Part shown: one piece after another, positions 24,012 to 36,720 of the stretch
Layout: every line of letters starts with the position of its first letter
Numbering within the stretch: position 1 is the stretch's first letter
DNA from: Aquatica leii
Lineage: Eukaryota; Arthropoda; Insecta; Coleoptera; Lampyridae
DNA: 64,000 nt
NCBI GenBank assembly: GCA_035610365.1
Contig: CM069438.1
Coordinates: 54,618,837-54,682,836 of the forward strand
Reading direction: 5' to 3'
Made by a program: the position numbers and the translations under genes
Notes under the pieces: generated by a model
Told to the model about the DNA's origin: nothing
What the model saw: the letters and a program-made list of their open reading frames with translations, nothing else
Databases searched by the model: none

Positions 24012-24615
24012 TTACACTTATTTTGTTTCAAGTTTGTTGATAGACATTTACCCGATTTTACCACTAAAATTTTTTTAAGTTTTCTAAACGATAAAACTTT
24101 ATATACGATAAACTCATTTCAATCGAAAAATAAAGTTACAGTGTATCTTATTTTTGATTCCTTTACGAACAATTTGTATTAAACGATTAATATCAAACTT
24201 GACATTATTATCTTTCTTTAGGGTTTCTATATTATCAAAGTAAACACACGATACTGTCAAGTACCGTTTACACGAGGTCGATAACTCGTGTGTTAGCTGT
24301 GTAACTTAACACCGGAGAAAAATATTATACATTGCTATGTTAGAGTCCTTATTAAAACAAATTTAAAAGACGAACTAAAATTATCGAGGTTAAGTTATAT
24401 TTTTCGTTACAAAAAATTAAATTGTGTTATTTTAAATTGGTGACATGGTATTTAATAGTAAATAAATTTAATCATTAAAGAGTCTTGTTTTATAATAGTA
24501 CAAAAAATAAGACACTATTATTTCAAATAGCTTTCGTATATTAAGGATTAAGATTTATTACTTAAAAATTTATTTTGTAGTGTTAAAAATATATAATTTT
24601 AATCACTAAAATTAT

Positions 24616-26540
24616 TTAAAGTTTGCCTTCTATAATAAGATCTCTCATCACTTTTTTGTTTACTTTATTTGTCGACGTCTTAACGAATTCTTCAAGTATT
24701 TTTACTCCAGCTCTTAATCTATGCGAAAAATGCACTCTTCTCTTTACAAATTTTTCAATTTGTTTTGCAGGCACATGTTTAAATTCGTCTTTTAATAATA
24801 CAACTCCCATAGGGTGTTCTCCGTCTATTTCATGAGGAACTCCAATAACAATAGCGTTCTCAACAGCCGGGTGCAATAAAAGAACTTTTTCTATAGTCGA
24901 CGGTATAATACGAAAACTCTGATATTTAAACATGTCTTTAATACGACCAACAATATAAAAGCATTTGTCTTCGTCGTAATAAGCCAAATCTCCGGTTTTT
25001 AACCAACCATCGCTGTCGAAAAGATTCGAAGAATCCATGTTGTAAAGTAAGCCCAAGGAAAAAACTGTTTTAATTCGCAATTCTCCTAATTCGTTTTGTC
25101 CTAATATTTTTTCATTATCTACACTAACAATCTGGAAAAATAACGTTATATAATAGTAATTTACGTACCAAGCTTCGACAGTAGGCCACGAGGCCGAGAT
25201 TTGAATGTGAGTGAGTTATTCTATGAAACTTTCGATAAAAGTAACGTACAATATTTTTTGTGCTGTTTTAGTCGTTTTTAAAAAGAATTTTGAAATTACC
25301 AGAAATATAATGTTGGTGCTATATATGTGCTATATACATAAAAAATTATTTAAATACCTTATAAGATATTCCGGGACACCCAAGACCTACTGAAGTAATT
25401 TTCTTTTGCATCAATTTGCGATCGTTTTTAAACATTGGTTTGAATCCTGTTAAAAAAGATGGAACTTCTGATTGCCCGTACGTGAACAAAATATCGGCTT
25501 CCCAAAATAATGATTTTATTGCTATCAATTGCGTTTCGCTTAAGACGTTGCCGCCAGTCATTACGTACTTTAAGTGACTAAGCGATAAATCTTTTGGTCT
25601 TCCAACTTTACACGCAGTCATTATTTCACTATTGCTCAAAAATAAAAATGTAGTTTTATATTTAGCAAAATCCCAAATTTTGGTTTTGTTAAACGCGTTA
25701 TAAATCAAACGAGTATTGCCTAACGTTGTTGTGACAATTAAAAAGAAAAAAAAAATTGACCAACATGGCGAAGTGTACTCTAAACTGACTGTCCAGTCAT
25801 AATTGGCGCATCTGCACAACAAATAATTGTATTATTAACACCAAAAAAAGAAAATACTTACATTAAGTTGTTGTTTTGGTATAGTATGGAAACGTGGTTG
25901 TGACACATTGGTTTTGGTAAACCCGTCGACCCGCTTGTAAAAAATATCATTGCCGTATCTGTTATAGCTTTTGCAGGTACCGGCAAAAAGCACTCTTCGT
26001 TTACATCAGGATTTAGGAATTCAGAAAATGACACGTATTTATCACTTTTACCAAAAACTACGATTTCGGCAGTCTGCGAAGTTTTTTTTAAAGCGCTTTC
26101 TAGCATTCTCCCCATTTGGTGGACCGTAAATACAATTTTAGGTTTCACTTTACTAAATACATACGTAGATTCATCTTTCTTTGAATCCTCGTCGATGCCA
26201 ACCGTGATAGCACCAATGAAAAGTGCAGCAAGTACTGGCGTGCAACTATCTAAGTGATTATACGTAAATAAACATACAACGTCACCGTACTGAATTCCTC
26301 GTTTTTGAAGAGCAAGAGCAACTCTTACGCTCCTTTGCAAAAGACTTCGGTACAAATCTTCTTTGCCATTTAAACCATCAATCTGCAAAATCACTTTTTG
26401 TAACTAGAGACTAAGTTTATGCTTACGTACTTGCGCAACATTGTTTTGGTACTTTAACATTGAGTCAAACAACACGCATCCAATTCCTCTTGGATCTGGT
26501 GTAAAATCTAAAGGTGGAACATTGATAATTTTTTCTTCTC
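24616..26540 (-). CDS. Acyl-CoA ligase / luciferase-like adenylate-forming enzyme, copy B (4 visible exons)
   Basis: Paralogue of 2157-4081 with the same exon plan. Minus-strand exons are 26540-26431, 26382-25862, 25811-25358 and 25131-24616, with GT..AG borders and about 532 residues in sum. It keeps the AMP-binding P-loop FFTSGSTGLPKP, YGQSEVPSF, GWLKTGDLAYYDED, and the C-terminal TNKVNKKVMRDL with the likely catalytic lysine. It also ends in GKL. Differences from copy A are few. One extra codon occurs in exon 2 (FGKSDKYVSF against FGSDKYVSF), and exon 1 is one codon shorter (GEEKII against AEEEKII). Indels that keep the frame suggest selection after duplication. As in copy A the tiny first coding exon is not visible, and upstream sequence is LINE fossil, so a distant first exon or a dead gene are both possible. 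Confidence 0.85.
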
Positions 26541-26689
26541 CTGTCAAAAAAATTCTTATTATAAAACAGCAAAATCTAATGTACATAACCCAACACGTAT
26601 CGGCTAGTTCTAAAAAAATAAGTTTGCTTCGAAATTTCGCTGTTTGTGCAGCCAGTTACTTTAGGATCAGACTGATTCTCTCTGTAGTT

Positions 26690-29600
26690 GTTCAAGAAAG
26701 CCAAACTGTTAACAAATTTGACGTTTCTACCTTAATCCAAAAACAAAGCGAATACACCGACATTAGTGAAAGTGAATCACCGTATACAAACTGAGGCAAT
26801 CGAAACGATTTTAAAAAGAACTGAAAAAGCACTACTGAGAGAATGTAATTCGCCGAGTGTACAAAGAACTACAGATGAGATCAACGGCTATTATGGATCT
26901 TAATTTGGCCTTGGCAAACAAATTTGCACAAAGAACATTGAGATCTAATACCGTATCACATAGATGTCAGGAGACCGAAGTCAAGAAACGCAAAAAAAAG
27001 ATCGATAGAAAAATAAAGAAGACCAACAAGAACAAACCGGAGTCACTAAAGAACATAATTGTTAATATGTCATCAAAGGAGCTAACGACAGTGGAAATCA
27101 GTTTTTGTTTTTGCACTAGAAAAAATAACAAAAGACGATATGATCACAGGAGTGAAAATAGTAGTTTTGGGCAACTTTTAAAACGAGAACAAATAAGCCG
27201 TGTTTTAAAGAAAGTTAAAACACGTAATTGACATATAACCAACAAAAAGAAGACTGACAAGGGCAATGCGATTGTGATAAATGAACCTACAAACAGAAAA
27301 TTAACGCACTACTGGATTCTATAGTTTAACTTAAACTTCAAAGAGGTCTTTCGGCAAAGATTGGTCAAAGAGTAAAAGGTTTTTTGGAAAGATCAACACC
27401 GGAATAAGACGAGAAGTAGTTGATACCAAGAACCAATCGATCAATCAATAAAGCTTAAGTCGTCGAATTTGCGGACGATATTACCTTAATGACCAGCGCC
27501 AGAACGGAATGACAATCACACAAGTCGATAATTGGCTTATTAACCACGATCTGGAGTTAGTCTTTTTGGGCAAACGCCGAATTAACATCATCTAATTTAG
27601 AGTACATAACTATGTAGTCACGCTCCAAAAAACAATATTAAATACCACGGCATTTACTTCCACAAATATTTGGACTACGGTGACCATGAAAAGATAGTAG
27701 CCGTCAAAACCACTAGAACGCCATCGGCAATCACAAAAACTATGCCGAATCTAGACGGGTCATGCATGTTAAAAAAGCGACTAGTATCTCCAGTGGTCGC
27801 TTTTGAGTATGTTAATGCTGCGCACATAAGGGCTGACAAAGGAACAAAGCGACCTAGTCAAAGACAGCCTGATTGGCACCATTTTTAGTATGAAAAGTGA
27901 AAACACACCCTTCTTTACCATCCACTACTCCAAAGCAGGCTTCTATATAGTTCCATTTAAGATGTACTTACAAATGTTTAGTAGAGTAAGCAAGTACCTA
28001 AACTGCATCCGTAGGCTAATGCCAAACTAAAGTTAAAAGAACGGATGAAGTTCGTCAATTCTGTTAGGCTAGTGTTTAACGTTTCTAAGTAGCACGACAA
28101 ACAAAAACCAGAAGTAGTCCTTTGTCTAATCAATAATCAGAACAAGCGAAAGATAGACCCACAAACCGACGCTTGGAGGATACTTAACGTCACTCCTCTA
28201 GAATGCGAGGACAGAACGTACGCAGTATTGATAGACGACAGTACAAAAAAGCACTTTAGTCAATTCACAGCGTAGCACACGTAGGCCTCAATAATGTCAA
28301 CTTTCTCATCTGTTCTAAGGATAAAAAAAACCTTGAGAATACTATAAATTAATCTACACCACTGTAAAACTTGTTCAGGAACCATGGATAGTAACAAGAG
28401 AGATCCGTGAGCTAAGGAGTGCTAAAGGTAAACTTATAGAAGAAATTAACAAAGAACGAGTTGAAAATAAGGGACTAGCGGTTTTAATGGCAAAGCTACG
28501 GAATGGGGATCGACTAAAAACAACTCCAGAAGCGATATTCCTTTTTGAAATGGATCTAGTAATCCTCAATTCTGTAAATACTTCAACGTTTGACTGTGGC
28601 AATAAAAAGTCACATATAGATATCACTATGCTCAACGGAAGTGGCTCCAAGCGTTATCTCCTGGAAAGTTAGTGAGGAAGGAAAGCCTAAAGTATAAAAT
28701 ACAAGTTAAGATTAAAGTAGCAATTAACTGCTCAAACCGACAGAGACCACGCTGGAACATTAACAAGTTTGACCCACATAAATTCCTAAGTGCAATGGAA
28801 GCCAGGTTCTTGCAAGAGGCCTCTAATAATATAAGGGCTGTGGTTAATTTTATAACCCACGCTTGCAACAAAAGTATGCCCAAAACAAGAACAGGAATGA
28901 AACATAATGCACTCTACTGGTGGTCCAAAGAATTAGACCGCCTTAGAAAAATCTGCATTGATAATCGCAAGAAGACGTCTCGCAGTAGAAAAGTAGGTGT
29001 GTTACCAACTGTCCTCAAATCACTAAGACAAATAAGGGCCAAATATAAAGATGCTATCAAAAGAGCCAAAAATAAAGCGTGGGAGGATATTTCCAGGAAA
29101 CTGGATAACAACTTGTGGGACACAGCTTATAAATTTCCAAAAAATTTAAGCTAGAAAAAAATCAGTCTGTCCCATCGGTTACCGATGCAAAAAAAAATCA
29201 TTAAGAATTTGTTTAATACACATCCTAAAATTACATGGCATTTTGAAGAAACAACTCCTTCTTTCTCTTTCAACTTTGAAGAACTACGGGAAACGCTTTC
29301 CAAAATGGGGACCAATAAAGCTCCCGAACCGGATTGGATCCTTAACAAGGTTATCAAGATTGTAGCCACGGTTTACAATAAAACGATTTTAAAACTAATG
29401 AACTAAGAGCTTTACAAAAGCACTTTTTCAAAAACATGGAAGACGGCATATGCGGTACTAATCTCTAAAAAACAAGGCAATATGTCTTATAAAAAATATA
29501 GAAAACCTCTACGAATGGTTTTTGTTAAAAACAATAACAAAGGATATCGGGAGACAGGGCAATCTTTGGACACACCAATTCGGGTTTAGGAAAAACAGAT

Positions 29601-32600
29601 CCACGGTGAATGCACCAAACCGTATACAAGGCTTGGCCTTGGCAGCAAGAGAAAACACCTAGAGAACCAAGCAAATAGAGGCACTGGTGTCGATAAATAT
29701 CAAAAACGTTTTCAATACCGTCTCTTGGGAACCCATAATCAAAGCAATGAAAAGAATAAACATCAACCCACACGTAGTTAAGATTGTTAAGACTATTTGT
29801 CAAATAGATTAATAATATACTTAGACGACAAAAATCAATCGTTAAAACCCTAGATGACGTGTGAGGTTTCACAGGGTCCCATCCTAGGCTCCGCACTATG
29901 GAACATATTTTATAATGACCTGTTAAACATTAACCTCTCTAGACAAATTCAACTCACGGTTTTGTTGATGTTTTTGCGATCTTCGGACAGAGATCTAACA
30001 CATAATCCTTAAAATTAACCATTAACTATAGCTTAAAACTGGCGGACTATTGGCTCGAAAGGAACAACCACACGGTTGCGGTTGATAAAACCAAGATGAT
30101 CGCTTTTGCAGGTAGACGCATTTAGGAGCCAATCAAATTCACGCATAAAAGAGTCGAAGTTCTAACAAGAAATACCATGAAATGCCTAAAGGTGAGAAAA
30201 ACCTGAACTTTGGAGACAGTGAAACGGTAGCTTTAGCCAAACTAATGTCAAACATGAAAGGATTTCGTGCGGAGGTTAATGATGTTGACTGTTATGTCAA
30301 CCTTTCTCTACTCGGTTTCTGTATGGCATTCTGCTTAAAGATTAGGAGATACAAAACTATTGCAAAAAAAAACGCGTAAAGTGGCCTTTAGGATTACCGC
30401 CGCTTATAGGACAGTGTTTATGGATGCTGCTAGAGTCTTAGCAGTCTGCGTTCCCATAGATTTACTAGCGGGTAGGGTACAGAAAAATGGAGATAGACGG
30501 AGACAGATACATATGGAACGACAAGGAGAGGGGACTGAGCAGAGAAAGGGGAGAGAAATTGGGGAACCAAAAGGCAAAAAACTAAAGGGCAAAGGGGGGG
30601 TGGTAAAGAAAAGAAAGTTGACAAAATGGCAAAGAAAAGGAATAATGAGAGATGGAAATGGAAAAGAAAAAGAAGGAAGAAAAAAAGAAAGTAAGGAAGA
30701 AGCACAGGGGGAGGTGAGTGAAATGAGAGTATTGTTTTGGAACGTAGCGGGAATAAAAAACAAGGAACATGATTTCTGGAAGTACATCAAGGAACAGGAT
30801 GTAGTGGGATTACAGGAAACATAAATGGAAGAAAAATAATGGGAGTGGTGGGAAAAAGAGTTGCCGTAGGAATTTGAGTGGGTGGTGCAACATGCAGAAA
30901 GAGAAAGAAAAAAAAAGGGAGAGCAAAGGGGGGTATAATAACGGGAATAAGAAAAAAATGGTTGAGCCAGGAAAAGAAAGAGAAAGTGCAACAGAGAAGA
31001 GGAGTGGTAGAAAGGAATATACAGTGGGGAAAAACAAAAATAAAAGTAGTGACGGTTTATAGCAGTAGAATGAAAGAGACAAGGAAAAACATAGAAGAGA
31101 TGATAGAAGAGAGGGAAGAGGGATTGATAATAGTAGGAGGGGACTTCAACGCAAGAATAGGGGAAGAGGGGGAAATACAAGAAAGAAAAGGGACGGGAAA
31201 GAGACAAACCAAGGACAAGGTGATAAATAAAGAGGGAGAAGAACTGCTGAAATTGTGCAACAAAAAAGAGTGGGAAATAATGAACGAGAACAGAGAAGAA
31301 GATGGAAAGGGGGAATTTACGTACATAGGAGGAAGGGGAGAATCAATAATAGATTTTGTAATGACAAATGAAGAGGCCGCAGAAAAGGTAAAGACATTTA
31401 AGGTGGGAGAAAGGGTAGAGTCAGACCATCAACCACTGGAATTGACAATGGAAGGAAGGGAAAGAGAAGAGAGAGAGGAAGAGGAGAAGTACATAACTAA
31501 AAAAAATGGACAGAAGAGGGTATAAAAAGATATAAAGAGAGAATAGGGAAAACGCTATGGATAGGAAAGGAATTACAAGAAAGGGCAGAGGAGATAAGAG
31601 AGATGATGGAGAAAGCAACAGAGAGAGTCAGATTTAGAAAATGGAAGGGGGAGAAAACAGGATGGAAGAAATGGTGGGATAAGGAATGCAAGGAAGCAAA
31701 GAAAAATGCAAGAAGAGCATTAAGACAGTGGAAAAAAGGGATGAAAGAAAAAGAAGAATACAAAGAAGCAGTAAAAATATACAAACAAACATGTGACAGA
31801 AAAAAGGAAGAAAACAAAAGAAACAAAAGAAGCAGATCAAAGGAATAAAAACGGAAGAAGATGTATGGAAGTACCTAAAGAAACAGAGGAAAAAAACCAT
31901 GACGACAAAGGGAATAAAAATTAAAGAATGGGAGATATATTTTCGGAACCTGTTGGGAGAGGAAGAACAAAAGCAGAAAAAAGAAAAAAGAAAAAACGCG
32001 GTAGTAAGACAAGAAGAAGGAAATAGAGATAGAATAAGTGAAGAAGAAGTAATGGAGGCGATAAAGAATATAAAAAAAGGAAAGGCGACAGGAGAAGATG
32101 GGATACAAGGAGAAGAGTGGATATACGGGGGAGAAAGTGTAGCAAAAAGGATGACGGAAATACTAAACAAAATATGGAAAGGGGAAGGATTTCCAAAGAA
32201 ATGGAGAGAGGGAATAATATGCCCAATCTATAAAAAAGGCGAAAAAAATAAAGTCAAGAATTATAGAGGGGTAACATTATTGAGCACGGCATACAAATTG
32301 TATGCGACAATACTGCAAGAAAGACTACAGAAGGAAATAGAGGAAAGAAGTTTGGTACCAGACGGACAAGCGGGATTCAGAAAAGGAAGAAGGGCGATAA
32401 ACAACATATATATACTGAAACACTTAGCAAATAAAGAGCTAGAAAAAAAGAGGGAAAATGGTGGCACTATTCGTAGATCTAAAAGCTGCTTTTGACAAAG
32501 TGAATAGGGAAAAGCTGTGGGAATATATGAAAAGAAAAAAAATCAATGAAAGACTAATACAAAGAATAGAGGAAATCTACGAAGAAACGAGGAGCAGGGT

Positions 32601-34790
32601 TAAAGTGAATGGGGAAGAGAGTGAGAAATTAATCACAAAGAGAGGGTTGAGGCAGGGATGTCCACTGAGCCCAAGCCTGTTCTCAGTATATACAGGGGAT
32701 CTGGAAGAGACAATGAGAGGACAACAGACAGGAGGGATAGTGGTAGTGAAAGCTAAGGTATGGTCGTTGGCGTATGCGGATGACATAGTGCTGGTGGCTA
32801 AGGAGGAAAAGGAAATGAAAGAGATGATGAAAACGCTAGAAAAATATATGAAAAAAAAATGGAAGTAAACACGGAGAAATCAAAGATAATGATATTTAGA
32901 AAAGGAGGGGGAAAAAAAAGAGAGGAGTGGATATGGAATGATGAGAAAGTTGAACAAGTGAAGGAATTTACATACCTGGGCTACACGATGAAACAGGATA
33001 ATAAAGAGGGAGAACACATAAAAGAAAGGGTGAAGAAAGGAAACAGGCTAATAGGAGAAGCCTGGGGTGTGGGCGAAAGAGTATTCAAGATGGATATAAA
33101 AAAAGAAAATTGTTGTTTGAAAAATTAATAAAGGGGGTGGTAATGTATGGAGCGGAAATATGGGGCTGGAAGGAGTGGAGGGAGGTAGAGGGGCTACAGG
33201 AAAAATACTGGAGATGGGTGTTAGGATTGGACAGGGATACACCGGGGTATATTGTGAGAGAGGAAGTACAGATAGAAAAAATAAGGGTAGAGACAGGAAA
33301 AAGAGCAATAAAATACGAGGAAGAAATGAAGAAAAGAACAGATTGCAAAATACTGCAAGAATGTTGGAAAGAGATAAAGGGAGGGAAAGTGAAGTACGGG
33401 CAGGAGGGCAGAGAAGAATATTACAAAAGAAACGGGTACGCGAGTGAAGAAGTGGAGAGATTAAGAGAAGAGGGAGTAGGGATAAGGGAAGAAATAATAA
33501 GGAGAGATAGAGACATCGAAAAACAAGAAAAATGGATAAAGATAAAAGACGGCAGATATAATAGGAATTATAAAGATATCAAGGGTGAAGGAGTGCCGAA
33601 ATATTTAAAAGATAGAGAGATTAAAAGCAACAAAAAGAAAAAAATGGTAGCAAGGTTCAGATGTGGCAACGAGGAGTTAGGGAACAAATATTGGAAAGAA
33701 GAACCAGAAAAGATGTGCAGGCTATGTGGAGAAGAAACGGAAGACCTTAACCACATGAGACAGAAATGCAGGGAACTAAGAGAAGAGGTGATGAAAATAG
33801 AGGAAATTTTAGATGAAAACGGAAAAGGAGCGGAATGGATGGAGGAAGTATGGAGCAGGAGGAAAAAGTTAAGGGGGGAGAAGGGATAAGAAAATGTATT
33901 ATATATGTATATATAGCACGATCAAATTTGTAAGCCAAATGGCAACGAATAAAGTTAAACTTATATACTAGCGGGAAAGAGGAGCAACGCAAGAAGAAGG
34001 GTTTCAAGGTCGGTCAGGAAAGTGGAGTCTTTATTGAAATGGCAAACAAGATGGAAATTGTCTCTTAAAGCAGTGTGGACTTGCTTAACTTCCACAGCAC
34101 GCAAGGATTCACGGGCCATGGGTGTTTCGGGAATTATCTAAATGTTATTAAAAAAAAAGAAACTCCATCGTGCTTCCTGTGTGAAGAATTTAACGATGAT
34201 GCCAACCACACAGTTATTGAATGTAGACAATAGCATAAATAAGGAAGATTTTAATTGATAAACACAATCTTAACAAAGAGAACATTGTTAAGTCGTTGCT
34301 AAGTAGCAAATCGACATGAATTCACATAAACAGTTTCCTCACAGAAACTATAAGAAAAAAAGAAGAGCTATGAAAAACGTAGAATCTGAAACACAAGTAG
34401 CCTGTCATTAAAACGCGAGCTGAATAGTAATTTCTATCAAACGAATCGAGGTTATGATAAGGAGAAGAAAACCGCAAGGGGATACCACCTACCATAATTG
34501 ACCAAGGGCTGGGCCACTTGAACTTGCTGCGGTAGGTGAACGCCCAAGAAAAATCATCAAAATAAGAAAAACCGCCAAAGCTTTTCTAAAACTGAAAGTT
34601 ATGCAGAAGATTAACATCTATAAAGATGAACCGGTATGCAACAGCGTTATATATTCTCTTTGAATGCCTAACATTAGAGCAAAAAAACACCAGGTAGATT
34701 AGAACCTTAACTTTATTGACAACCGCAAGCTAATAAGTCTAATAAAATCACGGATGTAAGCTTATCGACTTAAAACCGCCCGACAGTACA
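26690..34790 (+). mobile_element. R1-clade LINE fossil, copy B (interrupted)
   Basis: Parallel of 4190-12260, interrupted only by the LINE 30473-33965. ORF1 remnants are at 26857-27231, with a zinc-knuckle relic near 27780-27880. An endonuclease relic is at 28380-28670 (SHIDITML). The linker is at 28672-29154, containing RPRWNINKFDPHKFLSAM. Reverse transcriptase pieces are at 29185-29406 (MGTNKAPEPDWILNKVIKIV) and 29690-29820. The R1 hallmark VAFRITAAYRTVFMDAAR is at about 30380-30430. Many stops and frame changes are present, some shared with copy A (inherited) and some private. Confidence 0.8.
30473..33965 (+). mobile_element. Purine-skewed LINE (5'-truncated), inserted in the R1 fossil of copy B
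   Basis: Direct repeats TACTAGCGGG (30463-30472 and 33966-33975) flank the element. It encodes an apurinic-type endonuclease: MRVLFWNVAGIKNKEHDFW near 30724, GGDFNARIGEE near 31139, and ESDHQPLELTME near 31420. Its reverse transcriptase has NYRGVTLLSTAYKLYATIL (32263), QAGFRKGRRAINNIY, LRQGCPLSPSLFSVY (32647) and YADDIVLVA (32770). The C-terminal finger is MCRLCGEETEDLNHMRQKC (33713). There are three stops near 30822-30870 and at least five frame changes, several in long A runs. No complete ORF1 is present, so it is 5'-truncated. The clade was not assigned. The coding strand is strikingly A+G-rich. Confidence 0.9.
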
Positions 34791-36057
34791 AAATGCTTGA
34801 AAGACTGACGTGCGTAGTAATTGGTTGAAATTTCCAAGAAACCAAACAAACCATAACGGCATGTGTTTTAGTACCTCTAGTAGTTTCGCACTCTCGCGCC
34901 CTTTTTGGCATAGATTCAACCAGGTGGTCGATTGCATCCCAGGCAAACTTCTAGCGTTTGTGGAAAATTCCTTGAGTTGTCTACCTATCATGTTCCACAC
35001 ATGTTCGATTCGATTCGACGAAAGGTCGGGAGATCTGGATGTTCACGGCAAGATATTGATGTCAGTTACTTTGCAGCGCTCCATAAAGTGCCTTGCAATG
35101 TGGAGGCAGGCATTATCTTGTTGGAAAATTATGTCTTCCAGTTTTTGAAGGAATGGAAGGATATGAGGTTTTACCACTACATCAACATATCGGTGGGCAT
35201 TCATATTGCCTTGGATAAATACAAATTACGACCTACTTCCATAAACAATAACCCTCACTGTGTGGTGAACATGCTGTTTAACAGAAAAATGCACATTGCG
35301 ACGTTCTCCACGTCTACATCTGACCATCATGCGACTATCGTGCATTCCCAAGCAGAATCGTCACTGAAGACTATCTTATGCCATTCCACGCCTCAATCCA
35401 GTCGCAAAGTACACCACTCCAAAGGTTGCTATCGATGACGAGCCGAGATGTGGTCAAAAGCTCTAATTTGACGGTAAACTGAACGAAGGGTTACAGGACG
35501 TCCTTTGTTTCAAAACTATTAATCTTGTACTCGAGAATCGGTTTCTTAATGCCATTGATCGAAGATGGCGGTGCTAGATCCCATTTGTCTGTCTTGGCCC
35601 TCCACTTTCTCGCCTACGAGATTCTTGATCTTTTCTAGGCCATGGTTGATAACACCGTAATACTTATGCCATTCCACGTATCAAACCAGTGGCAAAGCAC
35701 ACCACTACAAAAGTTGCTGTCGATGACGAGCTGAGATGTAGTCGATAAGACTGCAAGTCAAAAGCTCTAATTTGACGGTAAACTGCACGAAACATTATAG
35801 AACGTCTTTCGTTTTAAAACCATTGATCTTGTACTCTTAATGCTATTGATCGAAGATGGCGATCCTAGATCGCATTTGTCTGTCTTGGCCGTCCACTTCT
35901 TCGCCCACGACGTTCTTGACCTTTTCTAGACCATGCTTGATACCACCGTAATACAAAGGAATGGTTACAGTTAAGACGGTTAACAATTTCTCTGAATGAA
36001 AAGCAAATAATGCGCCCTCTGTCGAATTCGCTCATTATAGATAATCTTCACCTTGTT
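34790..36057 (-). pseudogene. Tc1-like transposase remnant, copy B
   Basis: Counterpart of 12270-13200. The catalytic-domain end near 35000-34950 (MWNMIGRQLKEF) and the helix-turn-helix near 36000 are still recognisable. A stretch starting at 35377 (atgccattccacgcctcaa) is repeated from about 35663 (atgccattccacgtatcaa), so this copy has an internal tandem duplication absent from copy A. The frame is broken throughout. Confidence 0.7.
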
Positions 36058-36720
36058 AGGAATAATCGCAGCCTCAAAACACAAAGAAGAACATAAAAAC
36101 AATTGCAACCAAAAACAATATCGAAATCAAGAAATATACCCGATAATTTCGATTGTAACAACAAGTAAAACGTCAATTTTTTATGGCTACTGGATTATTT
36201 TGAATGAAATTTTACCCAATTACTACATTTTACTAGTTAAACATTTCTGCCAAGTTTGGTTCAAAAATTGGTGCTGCATTTTTTATGTCACGGAATATGT
36301 TTAGTGAAATAATTAAACATTGACTATTGTAGTTACAGTAAATTTTTGAAAACAAAAATAATGCAATACACTAAAAAAATACTTACGTGACAAAGCCATG
36401 TTTTTTGTTATACAAAACCAAACGTTTATGATTATAAAATGACAATTGGAACTACTGTTTAATTTTAATTGAGGCTTGTATTTGTTAACTACTTGTAATC
36501 TATATGTTTGCCATCCTTTATGTTAAGTTTTATATTACACTATCTGATTTTATTACATATGTAATCGAAAGATTTTAAGTGTTAAATATAATCAATTTTT
36601 TTATTTGTCTCTTAAAAAAAATTTGTTGTACCGGCAAAGATCAATGCCCAAAATTTGAATAAGATGCACTATACTACATACTGTACCGTGTCAATTTTGT
36701 AGCTAAAAAAGTGTGAAATA
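36058..36720. other. AT-rich spacer shared by both duplication copies
   Basis: Matches 13201-13837. No coding potential was seen. It ends at the TA that forms the target site of the pogo-like element. Confidence 0.6.

Noticed and set aside
23964-24182. 72-codon open frame before the ligase of copy B as a Polinton gene
   Set aside because: No family motif is visible, and the matching stretch at the start of copy A does not keep a comparable frame.
30404-31207. Long minus-strand open frame rich in Ser, Phe and Leu opposite the LINE
   Set aside because: It is the complement of the purine-rich LINE coding strand. Composition alone keeps it open, and no domain is visible.
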